In this document: in pieces, positions 17,198 through 25,258 of the stretch
Numbering within the stretch: position 1 is the first letter of the stretch
How the letters are laid out: each line of letters opens with the position of its first letter
Assembly (NCBI RefSeq): GCF_019710585.1
Contig: NZ_JAIFZQ010000018.1
Location: forward strand, 1-64,000
DNA length: 64,000 nt
Origin: Arthrobacter sp. MAHUQ-56
Lineage (GTDB): Bacteria > Actinomycetota > Actinomycetes > Actinomycetales > Micrococcaceae
Direction: 5' to 3'
Notes under the pieces: model-generated
Databases searched by the model: none
Seen by the model: the letters and a program-made list of their open reading frames with translations, nothing else
Told to the model about the DNA's origin: nothing
Position numbers and translations under genes: made by a program

Positions 17198-17407
17198 ATG
17201 GACAACGAATCGACGCTTCAGCACGAGACCACCCTGGAACACGCACTCGACGTAGCCAAGGCCAACCACAAGGAAGCCGTCCGGCTGCTTGAGCGTGCCC
17301 GGGCCGCGCAGAAGACCGGCGATGTCACCGAGGACCGGGTCCGCCAGCTTGAGGGGCTCCTGGCCATCGCCGAGGAAGACCTGCGAAGGGTCATGCGCGA
17401 GCAATAG
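17198..17407 (+). CDS. Small coiled-coil protein, unknown function
   Basis: A 69-residue, highly charged, all-helical frame (LEHALDVAKANHKEAVRLLERARAAQ...VRQLEGLLAIAEEDLRRVMREQ) with heptad-like leucines and no Cys, Pro or Trp. No family is recognised. ATG 17198 lies 6 nt after CACACT, a poor -10 candidate, and has no Shine-Dalgarno. The protein-like composition supports it being real, but an alternative frame on the other strand cannot be excluded. Confidence 0.5.
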   Translation: MDNESTLQHETTLEHALDVAKANHKEAVRLLERARAAQKTGDVTEDRVRQLEGLLAIAEEDLRRVMREQ

Positions 17408-17489
17408 CAGGGCAGGGTGTGATCCATCACTCGTCCTCAACAGTGTGGATATCGGCGGCCTGGCACATCCTGTGTCCTAGGCTCATGGG

Positions 17490-17519
17490 ATGCCTGACTC
17501 CCGCCCCCTGGCCGCATGA
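17490..17519 (+). CDS. Leaderless 9-codon ORF coupled to the HNH nuclease gene
   Basis: -10 box TAGGCT (17478-17483) is followed by 6 nt and an ATG that opens MPDSRPLAA and stops at TGA 17517-17519, overlapping the nuclease ATG as ATGA. The nuclease gene itself has no Shine-Dalgarno, so ribosomes loaded on this leaderless start may re-initiate on it. Confidence 0.45.
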   Translation: MPDSRPLAA

Positions 17520-18313
17520 GCATCAGCTGGTCCGCCTACCGCCGTGCACGCCGGCGTTCCCGCCAGGCCTGGGCTGTCCTCGCAACGTGCGCGGCAGCAG
17601 TACTCGCCGCCGTCTTCTGGTTTTTCACCGCCGGCCAGTTCGCCGCCGCCGGACCTGCGCCGGACGCGCCCACAGAGGCGCCGGTCATCGACCCCGCCTG
17701 GATGAAACCGGTGGCGCAACCGCATGCGGTTCCCGCCGGTCCGGCACTCTCCGCGCTGGACAGGCTGGCCGTGAAGGGCCGGGCTGCGAACACCGGCTAC
17801 GACCGTGAGGCATTCGGCCAGGCCTGGCTGGATGTTGACCGCAACGGCTGCGACACCCGCAATGACATCCTGCGGCGGGACCTCGCGGATGTGGTGTTCG
17901 CGGAAGGATCGCGCTGCAGGGTGACAGCGGGGCATTTCAGGGAGCCCTATACAGGCCAGGCGGTGGACTTCCGGCGCGGCTCAGAGAGCAGCCGCGCGGT
18001 GCAGATCGACCATGTGGTGGCCCTGGGCGATGCCTGGCAGAAGGGCGCGCAGGGGCTCGCTGCCAAGGACCGGCAGAGCCTGGCCAACGATCCGCTGAAC
18101 CTCATTGCCGTTGATGGTCCGGCGAACCAGCAAAAAAGCTCGGGCGATGCTGCTACGTGGCTGCCGAAGAACACCGCGATCCGCTGCCATTACGTGGCCC
18201 GCCAGATTTCGGTGAAGGCCGCCTACGGACTGTGGGTCACGGAAGCGGAAAAGGACGCCATGAAGCGGGTCCTCTCCTCCTGCCCGGAGCAGCCAACCAT
18301 CAGTACGCGCTGA
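17516..18313 (+). CDS. Membrane-anchored HNH endonuclease family protein (DUF1524/GmrSD C-terminal type)
   Basis: A 265-residue protein with a basic N-terminus, one membrane segment or signal anchor at about residues 20-40, a proline/alanine linker, and a C-terminal nuclease domain. Features of the DUF1524-type His-Me nuclease are YDREAFGQAWLDVDRNGCDTRNDILRRDL, the catalytic IDHVVALGDAWQKGA, and NDPLNLIAVDGPANQQKSSGDAATWLP. It is probably exported and may digest extracellular DNA for nutrients; that is family-level inference. The ATG overlaps a 9-codon leaderless ORF. Two cysteine pairs could form disulfides outside the cell. Confidence 0.85.
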   Translation: MSISWSAYRRARRRSRQAWAVLATCAAAVLAAVFWFFTAGQFAAAGPAPDAPTEAPVIDPAWMKPVAQPHAVPAGPALSALDRLAVKGRAANTGYDREAFGQAWLDVDRNGCDTRNDILRRDLADVVFAEGSRCRVTAGHFREPYTGQAVDFRRGSESSRAVQIDHVVALGDAWQKGAQGLAAKDRQSLANDPLNLIAVDGPANQQKSSGDAATWLPKNTAIRCHYVARQISVKAAYGLWVTEAEKDAMKRVLSSCPEQPTISTR

Positions 18314-18352
18314 CGCCAACCATCAGTACATGCCGACCCCCGCCGCGGATGG

Positions 18353-18925
18353 TCAGTGGCCGAACGGGTCAGGGTCGACGCCCGGCAGCCAGGTCAGCCC
18401 CGGCACGCCCCAGCCGTTCTTCTTTGCCTGCTTCTTTGCTTTGCGGGCGTAGCGGTCAATCAGCCTGTTGACGTACAGCTTGCCGTCGAGATGGTCGTAC
18501 TCGTGCTGGATGACCCTGGCAAACCAGCCGGTGGCCTCGAACTTCACTGGCCGGCCAAAGCCGTCAAACCCCTCCACGCGCGCCCACTCGGCGCGTTTGA
18601 GCGGGAACTGTTCCCCGGGGAAGGACAGGCAGCCCTCTTCCTCTTCATCCGGGTCGGGGGCAGCGCCGGAGACCTTGGACAGGGTCAGCACGGGATTGAC
18701 CAGCACGCCCGTGGGGGGAGCTCCGTCGTCATTGGCATATTTGTAGACAAAGATGCGTTTGCCCACCCCAATCTGGGGAGCCGCGAGACCCACGCCGTTG
18801 GCGGCGTCGTTGGTCTCGAACATGTCGGCAATCAGGGTGCGGAGTTCGTCGTCGAAAACCTCCACCTCGGCGGCCCGCCGGTGCAGGACGGGTTCACCCC
18901 AGATGGTGATCGGCAGAACGGTCAT
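18353..18925 (-). CDS. def: Peptide deformylase
   Basis: Removes the formyl group from N-terminal methionine of new proteins. All three metal motifs are present in the 190-residue protein: GVGLAAPQIG (44-53), EGCLSFP with Cys99, and HEYDH (His141, His145, catalytic Glu142). An acidic insert DPDEEEE precedes motif 2. The ATG at 18925 has GGAGG 8 nt upstream. It converges on the nuclease gene. Confidence 0.96.
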   Translation of the reverse strand: MTVLPITIWGEPVLHRRAAEVEVFDDELRTLIADMFETNDAANGVGLAAPQIGVGKRIFVYKYANDDGAPPTGVLVNPVLTLSKVSGAAPDPDEEEEGCLSFPGEQFPLKRAEWARVEGFDGFGRPVKFEATGWFARVIQHEYDHLDGKLYVNRLIDRYARKAKKQAKKNGWGVPGLTWLPGVDPDPFGH

Positions 18926-18971
18926 CTCGCAGCCCTCCGGAGGTATCCAGTGCAAAAAGTGATGCATGACA

Positions 18972-19007
18972 AAGGAGGCCGCACCGGATATCCGGTGCGG
19001 CCTCCTT
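18972..19007. terminator. 36-bp perfect palindrome, terminator for tRNA-His
   Basis: AAGGAGGCCGCACCGGAT followed directly by its reverse complement, with no loop bases. In the tRNA-His direction it lies 29 nt downstream of the tRNA end; it has only short T/A ends. Confidence 0.75.
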
Positions 19008-19036
19008 CTTGACGGCTGCATGTGCCGCCCTGTGAG

Positions 19037-19110
19037 GGTGAGCGACGGGGGTTGAACCCGCGACCTCCTGGACCACAACCAGGCGCTCTGCCAACTGAGC
19101 TACGCCCACC
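19037..19110 (-). tRNA. tRNA-His (GTG anticodon)
   Basis: Cloverleaf with acceptor GTGGGCG/CGCTCAC, anticodon arm CCTGG-TTGTGGT-CCAGG (GTG) and T-arm GCGGG-TTCAACC-CCCGT. The extra G at position -1 is encoded (19110) opposite C73 (19037), the identity element of tRNA-His. CCA is not encoded. Confidence 0.97.
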
Positions 19111-19237
19111 ATGAGCTTCAAGGAAGGCCGTTCAACCGGCTCCCTGGAAACGCAACTCAAATAGCTTACCTGCTCGAAAGGGGTGCTTTGTCCACTTTTG
19201 GCGATTTCCACCAAATTTCCTGCAAACGTGGCGCAGA

Positions 19238-19855
19238 TTACGCTCCGGCATCCCCGCCGGTGATGCGCCTGGCGATCTTCTGGGCGGCAGCACTGTCGGG
19301 TCCGGGCGCCGGCACGAACACCGCTTCACGGTAGTAGCGGAGTTCGTCGATGGAGTCCTTGATATCGCCGAGGGCGCGGTGGCCGCCCTTTTTCGCCGGG
19401 GACTGGAAGTAGGCGCGCGCGAACCAGCGGCGGGAGAGTTCCTTGATGGTGCTGACATCGATCACCCGGTAGTGGAGGTGCTCGACGACGGCGGGCATGT
19501 CGCGGGAGAGGAACACACGGTCCGTGCCAACGGAGTTGCCACCCAACGGGGCCTTCCGGGGGTCCGGAACCCAGGCGGAGATGTACTCCATCACGGCGGC
19601 CTCGGCCTCGGCCATGGTCTTGCCGTGCGGAAGTTCGGCAAGCAGGCCGGACTTGGTGTGCATGTCACGGACGAAGTCGGACATCTGGGCCACTGCCGCG
19701 TCGTCGGGTTTGATCACTACGTCGACGCCGTCACCCAGGATGTTCAGTTCCGAGTCCGTGACCAAGGCTGCGACCTCGATGAGGGCGTCGTTCTTGATGT
19801 CCAGACCGGTCATTTCGCAGTCGATCCAGACAATTCGTTCGTTAGTTATAGGCAC
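19238..19855 (-). CDS. orn: Oligoribonuclease
   Basis: A DEDDh exoribonuclease of 205 residues that degrades dinucleotides and short RNA fragments. Asp12 and Glu14 in WIDCEMTGLD start the active site; GGNSVGTDRVFLSRDMP, YRVIDVSTIKEL and GGHRALGDIKDSI carry the remaining catalytic residues. GTG at 19855 lies 6 nt after TACGCT, a leaderless arrangement. It follows tRNA-His on the same strand at a distance of 127 nt upstream. Confidence 0.96.
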   Translation of the reverse strand: MPITNERIVWIDCEMTGLDIKNDALIEVAALVTDSELNILGDGVDVVIKPDDAAVAQMSDFVRDMHTKSGLLAELPHGKTMAEAEAAVMEYISAWVPDPRKAPLGGNSVGTDRVFLSRDMPAVVEHLHYRVIDVSTIKELSRRWFARAYFQSPAKKGGHRALGDIKDSIDELRYYREAVFVPAPGPDSAAAQKIARRITGGDAGA

Positions 19856-19995
19856 CGGACCAGCGTACCTTTACAGCCTCCGGCCACCGGCCGATGCTAG
19901 GATTTCGGGTACGCGGCGGGTCGCCCTCCGCCTTGGAGCGTGCCCCGGACAACGGGACGTGACGCGGTAACGCAAGAAGATTGGACAATCCTGAG

Positions 19996-21552
19996 ATGAC
20001 GGCGCCTGTGCCCGCAGCGGGGGAGATGGCGGCGGACGGTATCCCCGGCGCAAGGGGTGCCGAAGTGGACAATCCCCGCTCGTCCTTGCTTGCCGGCTTC
20101 CTCGGTTCCCTTTTCATGCTTTTCGGTTCCATCGGCGTTGGCTGGCTGGCCCCCGTTTCGGAACTGCGCCGCATGCCCCTCTTCATCTGGATGCGCACTG
20201 AAGCGCCCGGCGTCGCCTTGTCGATCGTGTTGCTGGCAGTGGGGGGCATGCTGCTGGTGCGCGCCTGGCTGCGGCTGGGCCAGAAGGTCCGGGTGTGGGG
20301 CCTGCAGGCCCGGCGGGCTACCCTTGCCGCGGTGGTGGCCTGGGGATTGCCCATGATGTTCTGCGTGCCCCTGTTCAGCCGCGACGTATACGCCTATATC
20401 GGCCAGGGCCGTTTGATGGTCGAGGGCTTCAATCCCTACGAAAACGGCATCTCCGCCCTCTCCAACTACTTCCAGCTGGGCGCGGACAAGATGTGGACCG
20501 AAGCCCCGGTGCCGTACGGGCAGCTGTTCCTGTGGATCGAGCAGTTCGTGGTGTGGCTGACCAATGTCCAGCCCGAGGCGAGCATCATGCTGTTCCGGCT
20601 TGTGGCACTGGCGGGCGTGGTGCTCTGCGTGATCTACGTGCCCCGCCTCGCGGAGCTGCACGGTGTCAACCCGCACCGGGCCCTCTGGCTGACGGTGGCC
20701 AACCCGCTTTTCCTGACCAATTTCATTGCCAGCGTGCACAACGACTCCCTCATGATCGGACTCGCGCTGGCCGGGCTGTACTACTCCGCGACGCACCGCC
20801 CCATCCGTGGCATCCTGCTGGTGACGCTCTCCATTGCGGTCAAGCCCATCACGATCCTCTTCCTGCCGTTCATCGGGCTCCTGTGGGCCGGAAAGGACGC
20901 CGGCTGGGTGCGAAAGGGCGTGTTCTGGGCCCTGACCGCCGCCCTGAGCCTCGGTGTCCTGGCGGCTCTTAGCCTGGTCAACGGATTCGGATTCGGCTGG
21001 ATCAACGGGCTGTCGGCTCCGGGCAGCATCTCCATCTGGTACGCCCCCGTAGGCCTGATCGGCATGGTGGTGGGCTCGCTGGCCAACGCCTTCGGACTGG
21101 ACGGGTCGGTGCCTGCCGGGTGGGTGTTTGACGCCGGCAAGCTGCTGGCCGTGGGCGTCGTCGCCTGGCAGATGTTCAGGGGGGAATACGACCGGTTGAT
21201 GCGCCGCCTGGCCCTCGGCCTGGCCGCCGTGGTCCTGCTGGCCCCTATCATCCAGGCCTGGTATGTGGTGTGGCTGATCCCGCTCTTCGCCGTCACGGGC
21301 ATCCGCAACGACTGGCAGGTCAAGGCGCTGTATTTCATTGTGTCCTTCTTCATGATCTACGCCATCTCGGACCAGCTGGACGTCTTCCCGTACCTGCAGA
21401 CCCAGGACCTGGGCTTCGCGCTTGCCCTGGCGCGGATTGCCGCCGCGGTGACCGCCCTGTTGTTCGCCCTGTACCTGATCTTCTGGGACCCCCGCACCCG
21501 CCGGCTTTTCCGCAAGACGCACGAGCCCGTCGTCGAACGTCCCGTTATCTAG
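19996..21552 (+). CDS. Polyprenol-phosphate-mannose-dependent mannosyltransferase (MptB-like, GT-C)
   Basis: A 518-residue multi-pass membrane glycosyltransferase with about 12-13 hydrophobic segments. FSRDVYAYIGQGRLMVEGFNPYENG in the first large extracellular loop carries the acidic pair expected for GT-C catalysis and is typical of the MptA/MptB alpha-1,6-mannosyltransferases that build lipomannan-type polymers in actinobacteria. In Arthrobacter-like cells it would act on a cell-envelope mannan. The ATG at 19996 is used; a TTG five codons upstream (19981) is possible, and neither has a clear Shine-Dalgarno. Confidence 0.82.
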   Translation: MTAPVPAAGEMAADGIPGARGAEVDNPRSSLLAGFLGSLFMLFGSIGVGWLAPVSELRRMPLFIWMRTEAPGVALSIVLLAVGGMLLVRAWLRLGQKVRVWGLQARRATLAAVVAWGLPMMFCVPLFSRDVYAYIGQGRLMVEGFNPYENGISALSNYFQLGADKMWTEAPVPYGQLFLWIEQFVVWLTNVQPEASIMLFRLVALAGVVLCVIYVPRLAELHGVNPHRALWLTVANPLFLTNFIASVHNDSLMIGLALAGLYYSATHRPIRGILLVTLSIAVKPITILFLPFIGLLWAGKDAGWVRKGVFWALTAALSLGVLAALSLVNGFGFGWINGLSAPGSISIWYAPVGLIGMVVGSLANAFGLDGSVPAGWVFDAGKLLAVGVVAWQMFRGEYDRLMRRLALGLAAVVLLAPIIQAWYVVWLIPLFAVTGIRNDWQVKALYFIVSFFMIYAISDQLDVFPYLQTQDLGFALALARIAAAVTALLFALYLIFWDPRTRRLFRKTHEPVVERPVI

Positions 21553-21561
21553 GCGTCCCCC

Positions 21562-22269
21562 TTATTCCGTTGCAGGTGTGGCCGCCGGCCGCCGGAGGGC
21601 TTCCCTTCGCGACAGCGGACTCATGGTGGCCGCATGCCGGGCAACGAATGCCTCAACCCACTCCGGTGCCGTCTTGGCATACTCCCGCAGGGCCCACCCG
21701 ATCGCCTTCCGGATGAAGAACCCCCGGTCCGGGAGGTTCGGTTCGATGACGGCCGCCAGCAGCAACGGGTCCGTCGCCTTCTTCGCCCGAAGCTGCGACG
21801 TGATGGACGCCCTTCGGACCCACTGATCCGGATCCAGGCTCCACCGCCGGAGGATCCGGGACATTTCCGCCGGGTGTGCCTGCAACAGGCCGCAGATCCG
21901 GCCGGACACGCCGTCCACGAGGTCCCACCACGCGCCGGTCCGGATAATCTCCTCGTATACCGGCAGCATCTCCAGGTCCCGGGCTGCCAGCCTGTGGTCC
22001 GTCAGGTCGATGGCCGCGTACCGCTCCTCGCGGAAAGCCGCCGTGCGCCATAGTTCCAGCACAGTGGCGCGGAGCTGTGCGGCGGAGGCCGGCGGAAACT
22101 GCCGGGAGGCCCGGGCCACGGTCTGGCGCACGGCGGGAACCCGGACACCGAGAAAGGGAAGTGAGGACTTCATGTAGGCCTGCGCGCCGGCGGCCCGTTC
22201 CGGATCGGCGAGGTCCCGCAGCGCACTCCGGACCGCGTCAACGAGGTCCTGGTCGGCGGCCGTTTCCAT
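21562..22269 (-). CDS. DNA alkylation repair protein (AlkD-like HEAT repeat)
   Basis: A 235-residue, all-helical protein of the AlkC/AlkD glycosylase superfamily that excises alkylated bases. KSSLPFLGVRVPAVRQTV near the start, WWDLVDGVSGRICGLLQ, WVRRASITSQL and FFIRKAIGWALREYAKTAPEWVEAF follow the AlkD order. TAAAGT and 6 nt precede the ATG, so it is probably leaderless. It is convergent with the mannosyltransferase and separated from it by 9 nt. Confidence 0.9.
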   Translation of the reverse strand: METAADQDLVDAVRSALRDLADPERAAGAQAYMKSSLPFLGVRVPAVRQTVARASRQFPPASAAQLRATVLELWRTAAFREERYAAIDLTDHRLAARDLEMLPVYEEIIRTGAWWDLVDGVSGRICGLLQAHPAEMSRILRRWSLDPDQWVRRASITSQLRAKKATDPLLLAAVIEPNLPDRGFFIRKAIGWALREYAKTAPEWVEAFVARHAATMSPLSRREALRRPAATPATE

Positions 22270-22313
22270 GCGGCCACTTTAGCCAGTATCGGCGCAAGGC
22301 GTGCGGTACGCTG

Positions 22314-22327
22314 GTGAGCGCTAACAC
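22314..22327 (+). promoter_or_regulatory. LacI-type operator upstream of the aldose epimerase
   Basis: GTGAGCGCTAACAC, a near-palindrome centred on GC with the AGCGCT core of LacI-family sites. It begins 3 nt after the possible -10 box TACGCT (22306-22311) and ends 21 nt before the ATG. Confidence 0.5.
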
Positions 22328-22348
22328 ATTCTGAGCCAGAGGGAACCC

Positions 22349-23248
22349 ATGACCGGAACTGAAGTCCACCTTACCCACGGACGCTACTCCGCCGTCGTCA
22401 CCGTCCGGGGCGGAGCGCTCCGTGAACTGCGCTTCGGGGACCGGAACCTTGTTGTGGGGTTTGGGGCGGAAGGTGCAGTGCCCGACTACCGGGGCGTCAT
22501 CTGCGCGCCGTGGCCCAACCGCCTCGCTGACGGCACCTATACCTATGCGGGCAAGTCCTATGCCGCCGCCGTCAATGAGCCCGAACGGAGGTCCGCCCTC
22601 CATGGCCTGGCGATTCACCTCCCATGGGAGGTCCAGGAGGCGGCCGCTGACCGGGCGGTCCTGCGCTGCCGCATACCGTCCGGCCCCGATTACCCTGGCA
22701 CCCTTGACCTCACGGTCACGTACGCCCTCTCGGACGACGGACTCCATGGGACGGTGCGGGCGGTTAACACAGGCTCCGTTTCCGCGCCGTACGGAGTATG
22801 CCCGCATCCCTATGTGGTGGCTGGTCCGTCCCCCCTGGATGACTGGTCGCTGGAACTTCCCGCGAATACGTATCTGGAGGTCACGCCGGACCGGCTGCTC
22901 CCGGTGGGATTGCGGAAGGTGGAGGGGGACGCTTTCGACTTCCGTTCGCCGCGCCGCCTGGGACCGGTCGAAATCGATCACGCCTTTACTGACATCTCAC
23001 GCGACGCTGCCGGACTGGCGCGGGTGCGGGTGCTGGATCCATCAGGTACAGGCGTGGAGCTGGAATGGGGGGCGGAGTGGCGCTGGGTCCAGGTGCACAC
23101 GGGGGACAAGCCCATCGGCCCGGACCGGCTCGGGTTGGCCGTCGAACCCATGACCTGCCCGCCGGACGCACTGCATTCAGGGACCGATCTGATCCACCTG
23201 CAGCCCGGCCAGTCCCACTCAGCGGCGTGGACCATTCGGGCGCTATGA
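22349..23248 (+). CDS. Aldose 1-epimerase family protein
   Basis: A 299-residue mutarotase-fold protein interconverting sugar anomers. Family landmarks are ICAPWPNRLADGTYTYAG, LHGLAIHLPWEV with the catalytic-region histidine, GVCPHPYVV with the second histidine, and a glutamate in LAVEPMTCPPDAL. ATG 22349 has AGAGGGAA 5 nt upstream. It is preceded by a LacI-type operator and overlaps the convergent esterase gene by 6 nt at its 3' end. Its likely co-regulation with the Gfo/DUF993 operon suggests it prepares the substrate anomer. Confidence 0.9.
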   Translation: MTGTEVHLTHGRYSAVVTVRGGALRELRFGDRNLVVGFGAEGAVPDYRGVICAPWPNRLADGTYTYAGKSYAAAVNEPERRSALHGLAIHLPWEVQEAAADRAVLRCRIPSGPDYPGTLDLTVTYALSDDGLHGTVRAVNTGSVSAPYGVCPHPYVVAGPSPLDDWSLELPANTYLEVTPDRLLPVGLRKVEGDAFDFRSPRRLGPVEIDHAFTDISRDAAGLARVRVLDPSGTGVELEWGAEWRWVQVHTGDKPIGPDRLGLAVEPMTCPPDALHSGTDLIHLQPGQSHSAAWTIRAL

Positions 23249-23992
23249 ACTAAGGGCTTGCACCCACCCCGCCCGCTCCAGCCAGGCCGCGCACAGCGCC
23301 GGCCATTGCCCGGGCCCTGGCTCGCCACCTGCCAGGCCCAGGCCATGGCGCCCCTCCGGGAAGACGTGCAGCTCAGCTGCCACCCCGGCCCCGCACAGGG
23401 CTCCGGCGTAGGCGAGGCTGTGGCTTACGGGCACCGCCTCGTCATCGGCGGTGTGCCAGATGAATGCCGGCGGGGTGCGGGCCGTGACGTGCAGCTCGGC
23501 TGACAGAGCCGTGAGAAGGTTCGACGGCGGCGCGTCGCCAAGCAGGTTGTCCACCGAGCCCGGGTGGACGTTTCCGGTGAAGGACACCACGGGGTAGCAG
23601 AGCACGGAAAGGTCCGGGACGGCGGCGGCGACATCCAGGCCAGGACTTCCGGTGGCAACTCCGGTAGACAGTGTGGCTGCCAGGTGTCCGCCGGCGGAGA
23701 ACCCCAGGACGCCCACCCGGCCTTGGTCAACGGCGAGCCCGTGCCGGCCGCTGCGGATGTGCAGCATGGCCTTTTTGGCGTCCTCGAGGGGCGCCGGGTG
23801 CCGGTCCGGGGCAACGCGGTAGCGCAGCACGAACGCATGCAGGCCCAGCGAGGCCAGCCATTCCGCTACCGGCTCAGCCTCGTGGCCGGCCTGGCGCGCG
23901 TATCCGCCGCCAGGCAGGACAAGGATGGCCGGACGGGGACCTGGGGCTGCTGTACGTGCCGGAACGGCAGACAGTCCGCGCGGTTCCATCAC
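23243..23992 (-). CDS. Alpha/beta hydrolase, esterase/acetyl-xylan-esterase-like
   Basis: A 249-residue serine hydrolase. The oxyanion loop LVLPGGGYARQAGHEAEPVAEWL, the nucleophile elbow GFSAGGHLA, the acid in HTADDEAVPVSHS and the histidine in FPEGRHGLGLA give a complete triad. The sequence resembles the BD-FAE/acetyl-xylan esterase group that removes ester groups from sugars or plant polysaccharides. No signal peptide is seen, so it works in the cytosol. GTG 23992 overlaps the LacI gene stop by 4 nt (GTGATG), so the two are coupled. Confidence 0.87.
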   Translation of the reverse strand: MMEPRGLSAVPARTAAPGPRPAILVLPGGGYARQAGHEAEPVAEWLASLGLHAFVLRYRVAPDRHPAPLEDAKKAMLHIRSGRHGLAVDQGRVGVLGFSAGGHLAATLSTGVATGSPGLDVAAAVPDLSVLCYPVVSFTGNVHPGSVDNLLGDAPPSNLLTALSAELHVTARTPPAFIWHTADDEAVPVSHSLAYAGALCGAGVAAELHVFPEGRHGLGLAGGEPGPGQWPALCAAWLERAGWVQALSS

Positions 23993-25089
23993 GCCGCCAC
24001 CTCGGTGCTGCGGCGCAGAGTCACCTCGCCACGGATCGTACCGGCGGGCTCCAACTCCTGGTCATGGTCCTTGTCCTGGTCTGCACTGTGGCCCCCGGGC
24101 CGCCCGGTGGCACGGGTGGCAATCCGGCCAATCTCTTCCAGCGGCAGGCGGACGGTGGAGAGGGCAGGCCGGAAGTCGCGGAGTGTTTCGATGTCGTCGA
24201 AGCCGGCGATGGCCGCATCGCGGGGGATGCGCAGTCCTTCGGCCCGCAGCGCTGCCGCAGCGCCGATCGCCATGACGTCGTTGACGGCAAAGATGCACAG
24301 TTTCGTATGCTCCCCGCCTTCGGACTGCTCGGCTTTGATCCGGGCCGCCAACTGGAGACCCGCCTCAAAGCCGCCGGTCCGGTTGAACGAGTTGCGCAGC
24401 ACCTCGGCCGGCTGCCGCCCTGCCCGCTCGAGGCCTTCCTGGAAGCCGCGGATCCGGTCATCCGACGTGAAAAGTCCCTCAGGGCCGCCGATGATGACAA
24501 ACTTTCCGTCCCAGTCCTTCGCCAACTCGGTCGCCAGTTGTCCGGCGAGTTCCTGGTTGGGAACCTGCACCACGTGGTACCCCTCCGGTGCGGTGGCACC
24601 CACCACGGGGTGGCCCACCACGGCCACGCGGCCCCCGTTGCGGCAGTACCGGTCCAGTTCCGCGGCGAGTTCGGCATTGCCCTCCGTGTCCCCGGGGCGG
24701 CGCGAGCGGGACCCGGCGATCACGATCGAGTCGGCGCGGCGGGCGGCAAATGCCGCCACCGCCTCCTTCTCCTCGGCCGGGCCTCCTCCGGTGGTGGCAA
24801 GCAGCACCATTTTGCGCTGTTCCCGCGCAGCCTCCTGCACCCCCCTGGCAATGGCGGAGAAATAGGGGTCGGCGATGTCGTGCACGATCAAGCCGATCAA
24901 CCCCGAACTGGATTTCGCCAGCCCTTGCGCCTGCGCGTTGGGGACATAGCCCAGGGACTCCGCCGCCTGCCGGACCCGCTCCGCGATGTCCGGGCCGGGC
25001 TTGCGCGCGGAGCCGTTCAGCACGCGCGACGCCGTGGCGGGGGACACCCCCGCCAGGCGGGCCACCTCGGTAAGGGTACTTGCGGCCAT
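23989..25089 (-). CDS. LacI-family transcriptional regulator
   Basis: A 366-residue repressor with an N-terminal HTH (TLTEVARLAGVSPATASRVLNGSARK, about residues 5-30), hinge helix near QAQGLAKSSSG, and a periplasmic-binding-protein-like sugar domain ending FDDIETLRDFRPALSTVRLPLEEIG. It is divergent from the Gfo/Idh operon; two palindromes in the 169-nt spacer (25155-25168 and 25202-25217) are the obvious binding sites. The downstream esterase gene is coupled to it. Confidence 0.93.
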   Translation of the reverse strand: MAASTLTEVARLAGVSPATASRVLNGSARKPGPDIAERVRQAAESLGYVPNAQAQGLAKSSSGLIGLIVHDIADPYFSAIARGVQEAAREQRKMVLLATTGGGPAEEKEAVAAFAARRADSIVIAGSRSRRPGDTEGNAELAAELDRYCRNGGRVAVVGHPVVGATAPEGYHVVQVPNQELAGQLATELAKDWDGKFVIIGGPEGLFTSDDRIRGFQEGLERAGRQPAEVLRNSFNRTGGFEAGLQLAARIKAEQSEGGEHTKLCIFAVNDVMAIGAAAALRAEGLRIPRDAAIAGFDDIETLRDFRPALSTVRLPLEEIGRIATRATGRPGGHSADQDKDHDQELEPAGTIRGEVTLRRSTEVAA

Positions 25090-25154
25090 GCCATCTCCTG
25101 GTTGTCAGTAGGGGATCGAACGTAAGCACATTATGGCAGCCGGCACGACTTTTC

Positions 25155-25168
25155 GGAAAGCGCTTGCC
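25155..25168 (+). promoter_or_regulatory. LacI-type operator O1
   Basis: GGAAAGCGCTTGCC, a near-palindrome with the GCGC centre of LacI/CcpA-type sites, between the divergent LacI gene and the sugar operon. Centre is 48 bp from O2. Confidence 0.7.
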
Positions 25169-25201
25169 AAGCGGCGGCCGCGCGTGCATCATTGAAGCAG
25201 T

Positions 25202-25217
25202 GGGAATGCGCTTTCCC
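25202..25217 (+). promoter_or_regulatory. LacI-type operator O2
   Basis: GGGAATGCGCTTTCCC, a near-palindrome of the same type as O1, 41 nt before the Gfo/Idh start codon. Confidence 0.7.
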
Positions 25218-25258
25218 GACCGGCTTTACCAAACCCGCTCACTCACCGTGGAGGACAC

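Noticed and set aside
15432..17246. 604-residue open frame antisense to the GAPDH gene
   Set aside because: Mirrors the GAPDH codons and runs through the leader terminator; no protein-family features.
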